NCBI GenBank assembly: GCA_026706345.1
Contig: JAPOYX010000177.1
Span: 22,992-59,220, forward strand
DNA: 36,229 bases
Reading direction: 5' to 3'
Source: Gemmatimonadota bacterium
GTDB lineage: Bacteria; JAAXHH01
A model generated the notes under the pieces. It saw only the letters and a list, made by a program, of their open reading frames with translations, was not told the origin of the DNA and did no database searches. Of the stretch, positions 16,889 to 25,265 are shown one piece after another; positions within the stretch are counted from its first letter, which is position 1, and every line of letters starts with the position of its first letter. The translations under genes were made by a program, and so were the position numbers.

Positions 16889-17974
16889 TCAGTGCCGGTG
16901 TTCCACTCCGTGATCGTGCGCGGTGTGGTAATGGTGGGCGAGCAGGTCCGCGCCGAAATCGTTGGTCGGGTTGCGCCAGACCGTGTGCACGTGGTTGGCG
17001 TCATTCTGGACGTTGTCGTATTCCACCAGGAACCGTCCGCCCTGCAGGCGGTAGTAGTGGGGTTGTCGGGCTTCCAGGCCGCCCGCCCAGGCCAGATGCA
17101 CGTCGCCCACGCCGTTCTTCCGTAACAGATCGGATTCGATTTCGGCAACGGCGTCGGGCATTCGATGAATGTACTCGCCGATGAGAGCCTCCAACATCTC
17201 CTGCTGTCCGTCGTTCATACCCGCCCCGGAGAGGCCGCGAGGCGTTTCCGTGTACCGCACCGCATCATAGGGCACGTCCGTCCGGGCCAGCCGGTCCGGT
17301 TTCTCCCTGTTCTCCTGGATGAAGCGCTGATTCACCGTGACGATGTCCCCCGGCGGAACCGGCGCGATAAGCGCGCCGTGCCGTTGTTCCTCGTCCAGGG
17401 CGCGCACCAGTTCCCGCGCCAGGTCTTCCACGTTGCCCAGGGGCCGAAGCGAACCGACGCCGTTGAGCGCGGCCGAGGCGGGGTTCGCCCCGAAGAAGAA
17501 GGGCGTGGGCGCCACGATCCGTCCCCCGGCGATAGTATAGTTGATGGAAACGTGGTGCCCCTCGAATTTCCACCCCCAGGGATCCCGGTCAGAGGGCGTG
17601 CCGAAAATGGACACGTAGTAGTCGGAAGGATCCCGCCAGTTGCCCGAAGACCAGCCTTCCCGGGCATCCAGCGTCGCTTCCAGGCCCATGATGGTCGTCG
17701 TGGTGGCATATCCCGTTCCGCTCACCCCCGAGGCCACGAGCTGAAGGGCCCGGCGCCGCTGTCCCCGGTCCATCTCCCCGAGCGGCAGGCCTTTTCTCGC
17801 CAGGGGCACGTAGTCCCAGAAGGTGCGTGCGGCATCGTCTTCGAAGGGGAACAGCGCTTTCGCACGCTGATCCAGGGCCAGGGCGGCCGTGAAATCGACG
17901 GCGGCCTCTCCCATCCGCTGAACCAGGCCCCGGATGTGCTCGCTGGTCAGTAAACCGTTCTGGTCGTCGCTCAT
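16889..17974 (-). CDS. DUF3500 family protein
   Basis: A 361-residue protein of the DUF3500 family (PF12006). Family-like segments are FWDYVPLARKGLPLGEMDRGQRR (about 52-74), WGWKFEGHHVSINYTI (about 132-147), PTPFFFGANPA and the C-terminal AWAGGLEARQPHYYRLQGGRFLVEYDN followed by an exceptionally His-rich tail (HHYHTAHDHGVEHRH). Function is unestablished; the conserved histidines (HH, HYH, HDH) suggest metal binding, which is inference. No signal peptide is present in this copy. GGAG eight bases before the ATG supports the start. It is the third gene of an operon after the PhyH dioxygenase and amidohydrolase genes, 47 bases downstream of the latter. It ends next to the AT-rich island. Confidence 0.9.
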   Translation of the reverse strand: MSDDQNGLLTSEHIRGLVQRMGEAAVDFTAALALDQRAKALFPFEDDAARTFWDYVPLARKGLPLGEMDRGQRRRALQLVASGVSGTGYATTTTIMGLEATLDAREGWSSGNWRDPSDYYVSIFGTPSDRDPWGWKFEGHHVSINYTIAGGRIVAPTPFFFGANPASAALNGVGSLRPLGNVEDLARELVRALDEEQRHGALIAPVPPGDIVTVNQRFIQENREKPDRLARTDVPYDAVRYTETPRGLSGAGMNDGQQEMLEALIGEYIHRMPDAVAEIESDLLRKNGVGDVHLAWAGGLEARQPHYYRLQGGRFLVEYDNVQNDANHVHTVWRNPTNDFGADLLAHHYHTAHDHGVEHRH

Positions 17975-18021
17975 TTTTTATTCTCCGGTAGGAACGTAGA
18001 CTGATTTGATGGTGACTTGAT

Positions 18022-18921
18022 TCATTTGAGATCCGGAAACCGCAGGAACCGCTTGGCGGTTCCGCCCATGATCGCCTCGTATTCATGGGGCTTGATGTCG
18101 GGCACGGTCTCTTTGATCAACCGTGCCAGCTTGTCGTAACCGGGCTCTTCGTAGATCCATGGGAAATCCGTGGCCCACATGAGCCGGTCGGCGCCGAACG
18201 TGCCCAGGAAGTTCTTATTCCAACCCGCCAGGTCGGGGTAGGGGTAGGGCTCTTTGCTGAAGGCGTAATGGCCCGACAGGTGCATCGTCACGTTCTCGTA
18301 GGTGCTCAGCCGGTGCGTGGTGTGAAATGCCGGGTTGTAGGGCACAATGTCGATCTGCGGCCGTCCCCACTGGTCTGTCCGGCCCTTGCCCAGGCCCGGA
18401 CAGATGCCCAGGTGGTTGATGACTACCCGCACTTGGGGGAAGGCGTCGACGAGCCAGGCGATCAGATGGGCGTCCGCCGCACGCACGTACAACCAGAGGA
18501 CGAGGTCCTTCTCCGCGGCGTGCCGCCAGATAGGGTAGGTCGTGAACGTGCGCACGTCCACCACTTCGAATGGGTCCGGGGGGCCGCCGACCAAACCGAG
18601 CCGGAAACCCACGATACCCGTTCCGTCCGTCAGCCGGTCCATGTGCTCCTCTGGCGCGCCATAGGCCGATTCGGGTATGAGTCCGATGCCGAGAAAACGA
18701 TCCGGATAGGTTCTGAGGCAGTGAAGCAGGTAGGCGTGCTGAGCCACGCTCGTGCCGCCGATCTGCACCAGCATGGCCTGGTCGATGTCGCTGGCGGCCA
18801 TGTAGGTCAACAGCTTCTCGACCGTCTCTTCCCGTTCCGGCGGCGTGTTGCCGCCCGCTTCTCTCGGAAACTCGCGGGTCACCTTCGCGAACACGTGACC
18901 GTGGGCATCGATACGAGGCAT
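18022..18921 (-). CDS. Amidohydrolase (amidohydrolase_2 / TIM-barrel metal hydrolase)
   Basis: A 299-residue metal-dependent hydrolase of the amidohydrolase_2 group (PF04909), which includes 2-pyrone-4,6-dicarboxylate lactonase, ACMS decarboxylase-like and dihydroxybenzoate decarboxylase-like enzymes. The first metal-binding motif is IDAHGHVF (His7, His9) on strand 1. VVINHLGICPG (about 164-174) supplies the middle-strand His, and WATDFPW near residue 255 supplies the terminal Asp. The reaction cannot be fixed; lactone opening or decarboxylation are the family possibilities. The start has AGGAAG at good spacing. It begins 12 bases after the PhyH stop and is followed by DUF3500, so the three genes are very probably one transcript and one pathway. 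Confidence 0.9.
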   Translation of the reverse strand: MPRIDAHGHVFAKVTREFPREAGGNTPPEREETVEKLLTYMAASDIDQAMLVQIGGTSVAQHAYLLHCLRTYPDRFLGIGLIPESAYGAPEEHMDRLTDGTGIVGFRLGLVGGPPDPFEVVDVRTFTTYPIWRHAAEKDLVLWLYVRAADAHLIAWLVDAFPQVRVVINHLGICPGLGKGRTDQWGRPQIDIVPYNPAFHTTHRLSTYENVTMHLSGHYAFSKEPYPYPDLAGWNKNFLGTFGADRLMWATDFPWIYEEPGYDKLARLIKETVPDIKPHEYEAIMGGTAKRFLRFPDLK

Positions 18922-18933
18922 GCGGCTTCCTGT

Positions 18934-19656
18934 CTATGACATCCCGAAAAGCCGAAGCCGGTCCGGCGTGTTCAGCGACGGGGCGATGTGGGCGTACCGT
19001 CCGGGGTTGATTTTTCCGGGCGTACGCTTTTCGTAGGTAAGGATGATCGACTTCCGGGGGGTTTCTGTGCGGTTTTTCATGGCCACGTGCCATCCGTAGG
19101 TATTGAACATGACGGCCGTTCCGGCCTTGCCTGGGAACCGCCTGTGGCCCGGCATGGCTTCGAGGCTCTTCACGCGGGGGTACGGCCCGGCGCCGGGCCG
19201 GTGGCTGCCCGGGACGTAGGCGAATTCTCCGCCGTCGCGCTCGACGTCGTTTACGTAGACCTGCACCTTGATGTGGAGGGGATGGTCCGGGGGGACGTCG
19301 GGATGCCATCCCGTGTAACCCATGGGCCAGAGCGGCGCTGTGCGGACCTGCTCGCCAATGAAGATCATGTCGTCATCGGTAAAGGCTTTGACGTACTCGA
19401 AGTAACGCGGCTGGTCAAGTATGTCGAGAAAGACGCCGTCTTTTTCCAGCACGTTCGGTATGTCGTAATAGGTCGCCGCTAGTTCACCCCGGGCGACGCC
19501 GACGAGCCACTCCTCCTTGCAGGCGGCGGCCCAGTGGTCGAAGGCCTTCTGGAGGCGGTCCAGCATCGCACCCCGGATCGCGTCCTCGAAGACGAGATAA
19601 CCCTCATCCTCCCACTGTTTCCATTCCCCCGGGGTGGGGCCGGATTCCATGGTCAT
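18934..19656 (-). CDS. Phytanoyl-CoA dioxygenase (PhyH) family protein, second copy
   Basis: A 240-residue Fe(II)/2-oxoglutarate-dependent oxygenase, shorter than the copy at 9754-10629 and clearly divergent from it. Iron ligands are His118 and Asp120 (GWHPD) and His190 (YGWHVAMKN); Arg201 (TPRKSIILTYEKR) is the likely 2-oxoglutarate ligand. VQVYVNDVERDGGEFAYVPG (131-150) is the characteristic core. The C-terminus ends soon after the fold. ATG 19656 is used, with ATG 19650 two codons later as an alternative; no strong ribosome site is seen. It heads the three-gene minus-strand operon with an amidohydrolase and DUF3500. It is divergently oriented to the RfbC-like gene, with a 195-base gap. The substrate is unknown. 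Confidence 0.9.
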   Translation of the reverse strand: MTMESGPTPGEWKQWEDEGYLVFEDAIRGAMLDRLQKAFDHWAAACKEEWLVGVARGELAATYYDIPNVLEKDGVFLDILDQPRYFEYVKAFTDDDMIFIGEQVRTAPLWPMGYTGWHPDVPPDHPLHIKVQVYVNDVERDGGEFAYVPGSHRPGAGPYPRVKSLEAMPGHRRFPGKAGTAVMFNTYGWHVAMKNRTETPRKSIILTYEKRTPGKINPGRYAHIAPSLNTPDRLRLFGMS

Positions 19657-19851
19657 TCGGGGCTTCTTTCTTCTCGATTCAGATCGTGGTGCAGGTATAG
19701 TCGGGAATCAACAGCAACGGTTCCGCCATGTCAAGCGTGATGGCGCGCGACGGCGCGAAGCGGGCCAGATCGGACCATTTCCTCCTTGCCCATGTCTTCC
19801 GCGGCGTTCTATCTTCTGCGTTGAAACAACTGCCCAAGAAAGGAGAATCAC

Positions 19852-20481
19852 TTGAAGATCGAGGCCGTGGAATCCCTCGCGATCCCGGAGTTGAAAGTCA
19901 TTCGTTTCGGGTGCTTCAGAGATAACCGGGGGTATTTCACTGAGACCTACCGGCTGGGTGATCTTGTTCAGCACCCCGAAACGACGTTTCTCCGCGACAT
20001 CCGGTTTGTGCAGATCAACGAGAGTCATTCGCGCGCCGGTGTGGTCCGCGGCCTTCATTTCCAGTGGAATCCCCACATGGGCAAGCTGGTTCGGGCCGTT
20101 CGTGGCCGCATCGTGGACCTGGCGCTGGACATCCGGTTGGGGTCTCCTACGCTGGGCAGGATCGTTGCCCACGATATCTCGGAGGATCCTGGCGCCGACC
20201 AGGCCGAGTGGATCTGGGTGCCGCCGGGATTCGCCCACGGGTTCTTCTGCCCGACCGACTGCATTCTGGAATACCTGTGCAGCGGGGAGTACAGCCCCGG
20301 CAACGAGGCCGGTATCTCACCGATGGCGCCTGACCTGGACTGGTCACTCTGCGATCGCGCGTTGAAGCGAGCGTTCGACGAGATCGCCGCGGGAGCGGCC
20401 ATCATGTCCGAGAAAGACCGGGACGCACTTTCCATGAACAGCTGGCTTGCGGATGAACGGTCCGCGAACTTTAAGTATTGA
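19852..20481 (+). CDS. rfbC: dTDP-4-dehydrorhamnose 3,5-epimerase-like protein (RmlC/RfbC family)
   Basis: A 209-residue cupin epimerase of the RmlC family. It catalyses 3,5-epimerisation of dTDP-4-keto-6-deoxyglucose in dTDP-L-rhamnose synthesis in classical members. Conserved features include FRDNRGYFTETYR (22-34), the catalytic His69 in VVRGLHFQ, the partner Asp in IVDLALDIR (about 89/93), WVPPGFAHGFF (about 123-133) and the Tyr of GEYSPGNE. The start is the TTG at 19852, supported by AAGGAG six to eight bases upstream; no ATG is available. The rmlA, rmlB and rmlD genes are not in the window, so it may act with genes elsewhere or on a different nucleotide sugar. The last about 35 residues extend beyond the core and may be lineage-specific. 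Confidence 0.88.
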   Translation: MKIEAVESLAIPELKVIRFGCFRDNRGYFTETYRLGDLVQHPETTFLRDIRFVQINESHSRAGVVRGLHFQWNPHMGKLVRAVRGRIVDLALDIRLGSPTLGRIVAHDISEDPGADQAEWIWVPPGFAHGFFCPTDCILEYLCSGEYSPGNEAGISPMAPDLDWSLCDRALKRAFDEIAAGAAIMSEKDRDALSMNSWLADERSANFKY

Positions 20482-20535
20482 ACGTGCAGCAATGCCACAC
20501 CGTATTTCACACTTCAATCAATGGGAGAATCCTGA

Positions 20536-21012
20536 ATGACATCGGACCAACCTTCACTCTGGTCAGACATCCGCGGGCTCGTGTTCTTCGGCTGGATCGT
20601 CGCGGCGACGCGCCTGCTGCTGGATTTCGTCGCGCCCGAACAGTCCATGTTCATCGGCGTCTACTTCCTGATGCCCTTGGCCTACCTGTATTACGGGTTG
20701 AAAGGCAGGTGGGACCATTTGGCCTGGAGGCGGGTGGCGGGGTCGCTCGTTGTGGTGGTGTTCCTGGTCTGGTTCATTCCGAACCTGATTTCGTATACGA
20801 CCGCTTTCTTCGTCGGTCTGGAGCACGGCCGGTTCTCGCCGGAGAATTCCGGGAGGGTATTTGACTATGAGGGACCGGTTATGACGGTACTGAACGGCGG
20901 TATGGTTGCGGGGGGCACGTTCCTCGCGGGTTCTGTATGGAGCGTCTCGCTGGGCACGCTGTTCATCTGGCTGCCCGGGGCGATGCGCCGGCGGCAGGCC
21001 CGGGCCGGGTGA
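20536..21012 (+). CDS. Small four-helix inner-membrane protein
   Basis: A 158-residue polytopic membrane protein of unknown function. Hydrophobic segments lie at about 13-32, 36-52, 64-86 and 113-140, with a basic C-terminus (MRRRQARAG). The loop between the last segments is acidic and contains GRVFDYEGPVMTVLNGG. No transporter or enzyme motif is visible. GGGAG about nine bases before the ATG supports the start. It follows the RfbC-like gene by 54 bases on the same strand and probably shares its transcript, but nothing links their roles. It converges with the iolE gene; a small hairpin at 21020-21033 without a T-tract lies between them. Confidence 0.65.
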   Translation: MTSDQPSLWSDIRGLVFFGWIVAATRLLLDFVAPEQSMFIGVYFLMPLAYLYYGLKGRWDHLAWRRVAGSLVVVVFLVWFIPNLISYTTAFFVGLEHGRFSPENSGRVFDYEGPVMTVLNGGMVAGGTFLAGSVWSVSLGTLFIWLPGAMRRRQARAG

Positions 21013-21057
21013 TAGGGTTCGTCGGGACCGACGCCGTTCGTCAGGCCTGTCGCGTCC

Positions 21058-21942
21058 CTAAAACCCGATTTCCCGCAAATACTCCAGCGTCCGCTTCGCG
21101 ATCGGGAAGGGCTTGTCGAAAGGCGCAGGATACATGTCCTGTTCCACGATGGCGTAACCATCGTAGTCGATCCGCTTCAGCAGCCCAAGCAAAGCTGGAA
21201 AATCGACTACGCCCGCCGAGGGTTCGCAGAACATGTCCATCGCCACCGCATCGGCAAAGGGGATGTTCTCAGCTTCCACCCTCCGCTGTTTCTCCGGATC
21301 CACGCTCTTGAGATGAAGGTAGGGGATCCGTCCACGGTGTTTATCGAGGAAGGCTACCGGATCTCCGTCGCGGTAGGCGTGGTGCCCGACGTCGAAGCAC
21401 AGCGACACCCGCCCGGGGTCGGTGTCCGCCAGGAAACGCTCGATCTGCTCCTCGTATTCGACGTGGGTCTCGGCATGGGGGTGGAACACGAGGTGGAGGC
21501 CGAAAGTGTCGCGGGCGAGATCGGCGACGCGGTGGGTCGTGTCGATTAGTTTCCGCCAGGTTTCGTCGTCCAGGGTCCTTGGCTCGATCAATTCGCCAGT
21601 GAACAGGTCGGAGTAGGTGCCGTCGATCAGGACAAGAAAGCCCGCGCCGGTGGCGGCCAGCAGTTCTCCCGCGCCCACCACCTGTTGCTCCAGTTCAGGC
21701 CATCGGTCCGGGTCCTCGAGGTTGCCCATGGCGAAGGCGCTGGTCACCTTCAGGTTCCGTGCAGCCAGTTCCCTTTGCAGCCTGTCTATGTCCGTGGGCA
21801 GATAGCCATAGGGTCCCAGTTCGATCCACTCGTAGCCGGCTTCGACCACCTCGTCCATGAACCGCTGCCAGGGGGTCTGCCTCGGATCGTCCGGGAACCA
21901 GACGCCCCACGAGTCCGGCGCGCTGCCGATGCGGATGTTCAT
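21058..21942 (-). CDS. iolE: IolE-like myo-inosose-2 dehydratase (TIM-barrel)
   Basis: A 294-residue xylose-isomerase-like TIM-barrel protein. The N-terminus GSAPDSWGVWFPDDP (7-20) and GYEWIELGPYGYLPTD (36-51) are the clear signature of inosose dehydratase-like enzymes, which dehydrate 2-keto-myo-inositol to 3D-(3,5/4)-trihydroxycyclohexane-1,2-dione. Likely metal ligands are in HPHAETHVE (154-162), FDVGHH (Asp184, His187), HLKS (His210) and IVEQDM near 266. The ribosome site is strong (GAGGAGGT before ATG 21942). It lies 54 bases downstream of iolD, the enzyme that uses its product, which supports the function independently. Other TIM-barrel epimerases look similar, but the signature and context favour IolE. 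It is the last gene of the minus-strand operon. Confidence 0.9.
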   Translation of the reverse strand: MNIRIGSAPDSWGVWFPDDPRQTPWQRFMDEVVEAGYEWIELGPYGYLPTDIDRLQRELAARNLKVTSAFAMGNLEDPDRWPELEQQVVGAGELLAATGAGFLVLIDGTYSDLFTGELIEPRTLDDETWRKLIDTTHRVADLARDTFGLHLVFHPHAETHVEYEEQIERFLADTDPGRVSLCFDVGHHAYRDGDPVAFLDKHRGRIPYLHLKSVDPEKQRRVEAENIPFADAVAMDMFCEPSAGVVDFPALLGLLKRIDYDGYAIVEQDMYPAPFDKPFPIAKRTLEYLREIGF

Positions 21943-21996
21943 TCATACCTCCTCATGCACTTCTGCTTGCGAACGCGGCCGCGCGGAATTCCTCGC

Positions 21997-23886
21997 TCAA
22001 TAATGAAACCGCTGGCTCGTGCGGCGTTCGGCTTCGTAGCCCTCGCGCAACTTCCGCGTCATGGGATCGTTGGTCGCCTCGGCGGACGCGATGTCCCACC
22101 ATACGTCCGAAGGCGGCAGGTAGCGGTGTTTCTCGGTCTCGCACACGATCACGCAGGCCCGCGTCTCCGAACGGGCTTCCCTGAGCGCCTGTCGCAACTC
22201 GTCCGGCGACTTCACGTGCCACGCCCTTGCGCCGAAACTCTCGGCATTGGCCGCGAAATCGATCTCCAGGTACTCCCCTTCGAGACGGTCCGAACCGGCG
22301 TCCCGTCCGCGGAACTCGTTGCCGAAAGACCGGCCCGCCCGGGCCATCTGCAGGGCGCGGATAATCTGGTAACCGTGGTTCTCAGAGATGACGACGGTCA
22401 CCTTGAGGCCCTCCTGCATGGCGGTCATGAGTTCGGTGGGATTCATCAGGTAGGTCCCGTCGCCGATGTAGACGTAGATCTCGTCGTGTTTCCCGGCCAT
22501 GCGGGTGCCGAGCCCGGCCGGCAGTTCCCATCCCATGCACGAATAACCGAATTCCAGGTAGCAGGCCGCGCCGCCCGTCACGTCCCAGAGCCGGTGCAGG
22601 TCGCCTGGCGGGCTGCCGGCGGCGGCGATGACGCAGTCGCCTTCCCGGGCTTCGCCGTTCAGGGTCTGGATGAGTCGGGCCTGGCTCATGGCCTCGCCGG
22701 GATGATCGACGTACACTTCTTCTTTCAGCGACTTGTGGTAGGCGTCCATGTGGCGCCGGACCGCTGTACGGTAGGATGAACTGGCCCGGATGCCAGCTTC
22801 CTTCGCGGCTGCGGCCAGGGCGGTCAGCGCTTCCCGGGCGTCGGCCGTGACCGGCAAAGCGCCCTGCTTGTAGGCGTCGTGTCCGGCCACGTTGATGCCG
22901 ATGAACCGGACGTCGGGATTCGTAAAGGCCGACTGCGAGCCCGTGGAGAAATCGGTCAGCCGCGTCCCCACGGCGATGACCAGGTCGGCTTCGGCAGCGA
23001 TTTTGGCGCCCGCCGGCGTGCCGGTCACGCCGAACCCGCCGATCGCCCAGTCCGAGGATTCACGCATGGCGCCCTTGCCGCCGAAAGTCTCTCCCACGGG
23101 GATGCCGCAGGTATCGGCGAAGGCCGCGAGGGCGTCCCAGGCTTCCGAATAGTGTACGCCGCCACCCGCGATGATCATCGGCCGCTTCGCCCCTTTGAGC
23201 ATCTCGATCGCCTCGGCGATGCGCGCCTTCGTCGGCGGCCTGCGCTCCACGCGCCAGACCCGTTTCTCGAAGAAGTGGGCCGGGTAGTCGTAGGCGTGGG
23301 CCTGCACGTCCTGGGGCAGCGAGATCGTCACCGCGCCCGTATCCGCCGGATCGGTAAGCACGCGCATGGCTTCCGGCAGGGCGGTCAGCAGTTGTTCGGG
23401 CCGGTTGACCCGGTCAAAGAAGCGGCTGACCGGGCGGAAGCAGTCGTTGACGCTGACCTCGGCGGACACCGGGTGCTCTAGTTCCTGCAGCACCGGGCCC
23501 TGGTACCGGGTGGCGTAGTAGTCGGACGGCAGCAGGAGCACGGGCAGGCGGTTGATCGTGGCCGTGGCCGCCCCGGACAGCATGTTGGTCGAACCCGGCC
23601 CGATGGATGCCGTGCACGCGATGGTGGCCATGCGGTGGTTCACCTTGGCGTAACCCGAGGCCGTGTGCACCATGGACTGCTCGTTGCAGGGCTGGTGGTA
23701 GGTCAGGTCCTGCCCGTACTCGAAAAGGGCCTGGCCCAGCCCGGCCACGTTCCCATGGCCGAATATGCCGAATATGGCGGGGATGAAACGACGCTCCACG
23801 CCGTCGCGCTCGCTGTACTGAACGGACAGGAACCTGACCACCGCCTGCGCCGTGGTCAGGCGGACCTTATCGTGGGGGTATGCCAT
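21997..23886 (-). CDS. iolD: IolD: trihydroxycyclohexane-1,2-dione acylhydrolase
   Basis: A 629-residue thiamine-diphosphate enzyme that hydrolyses the ring of 3D-(3,5/4)-trihydroxycyclohexane-1,2-dione to 5-deoxy-glucuronate. It has the three-domain architecture of acetolactate-synthase-like enzymes. The ThDP-activating Glu69 is in CNEQSMVHTASGYAK, the middle domain contains IIAGGGVHYSEAW, and the ThDP/Mg motif begins at GDGTYLMNP (about 470) and continues to VISENHGYQ. Length agrees with known IolD (about 640). AAGGAG lies close before the ATG. It is between the IolG-like and IolE-like genes on one transcript. Acetolactate synthase is the main alternative, but gene neighbours and the long N-terminal RLTTAQAVVRFLSVQY, typical of IolD, argue against it. 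Confidence 0.95.
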   Translation of the reverse strand: MAYPHDKVRLTTAQAVVRFLSVQYSERDGVERRFIPAIFGIFGHGNVAGLGQALFEYGQDLTYHQPCNEQSMVHTASGYAKVNHRMATIACTASIGPGSTNMLSGAATATINRLPVLLLPSDYYATRYQGPVLQELEHPVSAEVSVNDCFRPVSRFFDRVNRPEQLLTALPEAMRVLTDPADTGAVTISLPQDVQAHAYDYPAHFFEKRVWRVERRPPTKARIAEAIEMLKGAKRPMIIAGGGVHYSEAWDALAAFADTCGIPVGETFGGKGAMRESSDWAIGGFGVTGTPAGAKIAAEADLVIAVGTRLTDFSTGSQSAFTNPDVRFIGINVAGHDAYKQGALPVTADAREALTALAAAAKEAGIRASSSYRTAVRRHMDAYHKSLKEEVYVDHPGEAMSQARLIQTLNGEAREGDCVIAAAGSPPGDLHRLWDVTGGAACYLEFGYSCMGWELPAGLGTRMAGKHDEIYVYIGDGTYLMNPTELMTAMQEGLKVTVVISENHGYQIIRALQMARAGRSFGNEFRGRDAGSDRLEGEYLEIDFAANAESFGARAWHVKSPDELRQALREARSETRACVIVCETEKHRYLPPSDVWWDIASAEATNDPMTRKLREGYEAERRTSQRFHY

Positions 23887-23978
23887 GATCTGCTCCTTCG
23901 TTTAGATGCCTGATCCCGGTCGATTCGGGCGGTGTCGGCCGGCCGCGATCGATTAGTCGATAGCCTTCGCCGGGTAGT

Positions 23979-25142
23979 TCAGCCGATATCCTGCACCGTT
24001 TCCCATCGGTCGGACGACCAGGAGCGCTCCACCGAGGCCAGCACCTCAGCCACGGCCCGCGCTTCATTGAAGCCGGGTTCGCCCTGCCTGCCCGCCGCGA
24101 TGGACTGCAGGAAGTGAAAGGTCTCGATCGCCTTGAGATCGTCGTATCCGAGTCCCACGGCCGGCCCGGGGTTGAAGTGGACGTGCCCCGGATAGGCCGG
24201 ACCGCTCTGCAGGGTGACGAACCCGTCGTGCGGTCCGTCGACCGCGTACAACTGCAATTCGTTCATGCGTTCGAAGTCCCACCGGATTGCGCCCTTGGTG
24301 CCGTGAATCTCGAAGGCCATCTGGCATTTCGTCCCCTGGATCACGCGGTCGACTTCGAAGGAACCCCGGGCGCCGTTCTCGAACTCCACCAGCGCCCCGG
24401 CGTAGTCTTCATTCGTCACGGATTCGCGTTGCCCGCCAGTCCCAACGGAAAAGTGCGTGCCCTCGCCGGCCGGCGCGACGGGCCGGTCTTCGATGATCAG
24501 CGCCCGCTGCCCGACTACGCGCCTGATGGGTCCCGCGAGCATGTGGGCCATGTCGACGACGTGGGACATGAGGTCGCCCAGGGCGCCGCTTCCGGCATCC
24601 TCTCTTCGAAAGCGCCACGAGAGCACGCCGTCGGGGTGACTCGCGTAGCCCGCTAAAAAGCGGCCGCGATAGTGAGTGATGTCGCCCAGCGCGCCATCGG
24701 CGACAAGCGTTCGCGTATGCTGCACCAGCGGCGCCCAGCGGTAGTTGTAACCCACCCAGGTCAGCACGCCGGCTTCGGTGGCCGTCCGGGCGATTTCGGC
24801 CGTTTCCGCTGGGGAGCGACCCACAGGTTTCTCACAGAAGATATGCTTGCCTGCCGCTGCGGCGGCACGGACCATGTCCAGGTGGAGATGATTCGGCGCG
24901 GTGATGTTGACCACGTACACATCGGGGTCGTCCATGACTTCGCGCCAGTCCGTCGTGGTCCTGGTGAATCCCAGCATGTTCCGGGCCTGCTCGCACCGCG
25001 CGGTCACGTCGTCCGCGCAGACGACCAGTTCCGGTACCAGCCCGCTTTCAGGAAAGCGCTGCCGGACCTGGTGGTAGGCCCGGCCGTGGACCATGCCCAT
25101 CCAGCCCATACCGATGATGCCGATGCCGATTTTCGGGGCCAT
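23979..25142 (-). CDS. IolG-like Gfo/Idh/MocA dehydrogenase
   Basis: A 387-residue NAD(P)-dependent dehydrogenase. The Rossmann motif GMGWMG is at 11-16. The catalytic lysine is Lys105 in the canonical CEKPVG, and DLMSHVVDMAHML (about 190-202) supplies the family's conserved His. The C-terminal domain includes EIHGTKGAIRWDFERMNELQLY, usual for sugar or cyclitol dehydrogenases. Next to iolD and iolE, the most economical role is oxidation of myo-inositol or scyllo-inositol to the inosose, the first step of the pathway. Sequence alone does not fix the substrate, and the second Gfo/Idh gene upstream (27516-28601) could instead fill this role. GGAG lies about eight bases before the ATG. It is 115 bases downstream of the transporter gene, with degenerate repeats in between. 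Confidence 0.9.
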   Translation of the reverse strand: MAPKIGIGIIGMGWMGMVHGRAYHQVRQRFPESGLVPELVVCADDVTARCEQARNMLGFTRTTTDWREVMDDPDVYVVNITAPNHLHLDMVRAAAAAGKHIFCEKPVGRSPAETAEIARTATEAGVLTWVGYNYRWAPLVQHTRTLVADGALGDITHYRGRFLAGYASHPDGVLSWRFRREDAGSGALGDLMSHVVDMAHMLAGPIRRVVGQRALIIEDRPVAPAGEGTHFSVGTGGQRESVTNEDYAGALVEFENGARGSFEVDRVIQGTKCQMAFEIHGTKGAIRWDFERMNELQLYAVDGPHDGFVTLQSGPAYPGHVHFNPGPAVGLGYDDLKAIETFHFLQSIAAGRQGEPGFNEARAVAEVLASVERSWSSDRWETVQDIG

Positions 25143-25171
25143 CTCAGCCGCTCCGTTTTGTTAATCGCACT

Positions 25172-25265
25172 GATCGCCGGGGTCGGCCGCAAAATTGCCA
25201 GGTCGGTCGAAGATCGCCAGGCCAGCCGCATAGTCGCCTGGCCGGCCGAATGCCGGGTCAGCCCA
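25172..25265. repeat. Degenerate tandem repeats of about 20 bp
   Basis: Between the transporter and the IolG-like gene, four to five imperfect units follow a pattern near aTCGCCaGGtCGGCCGaa, starting at about 25172, 25192, 25211 and 25231, with a partial fifth at 25251. Units differ at several positions. The last copy runs across the end of the transporter gene. They could form GC-rich secondary structure in the mRNA. Confidence 0.5.

Noticed and set aside
21020-21033. Small hairpin CGTCG..CGACG between two converging genes
   Set aside because: Five pairs and no T-tract on either strand; likely chance in GC-rich DNA.
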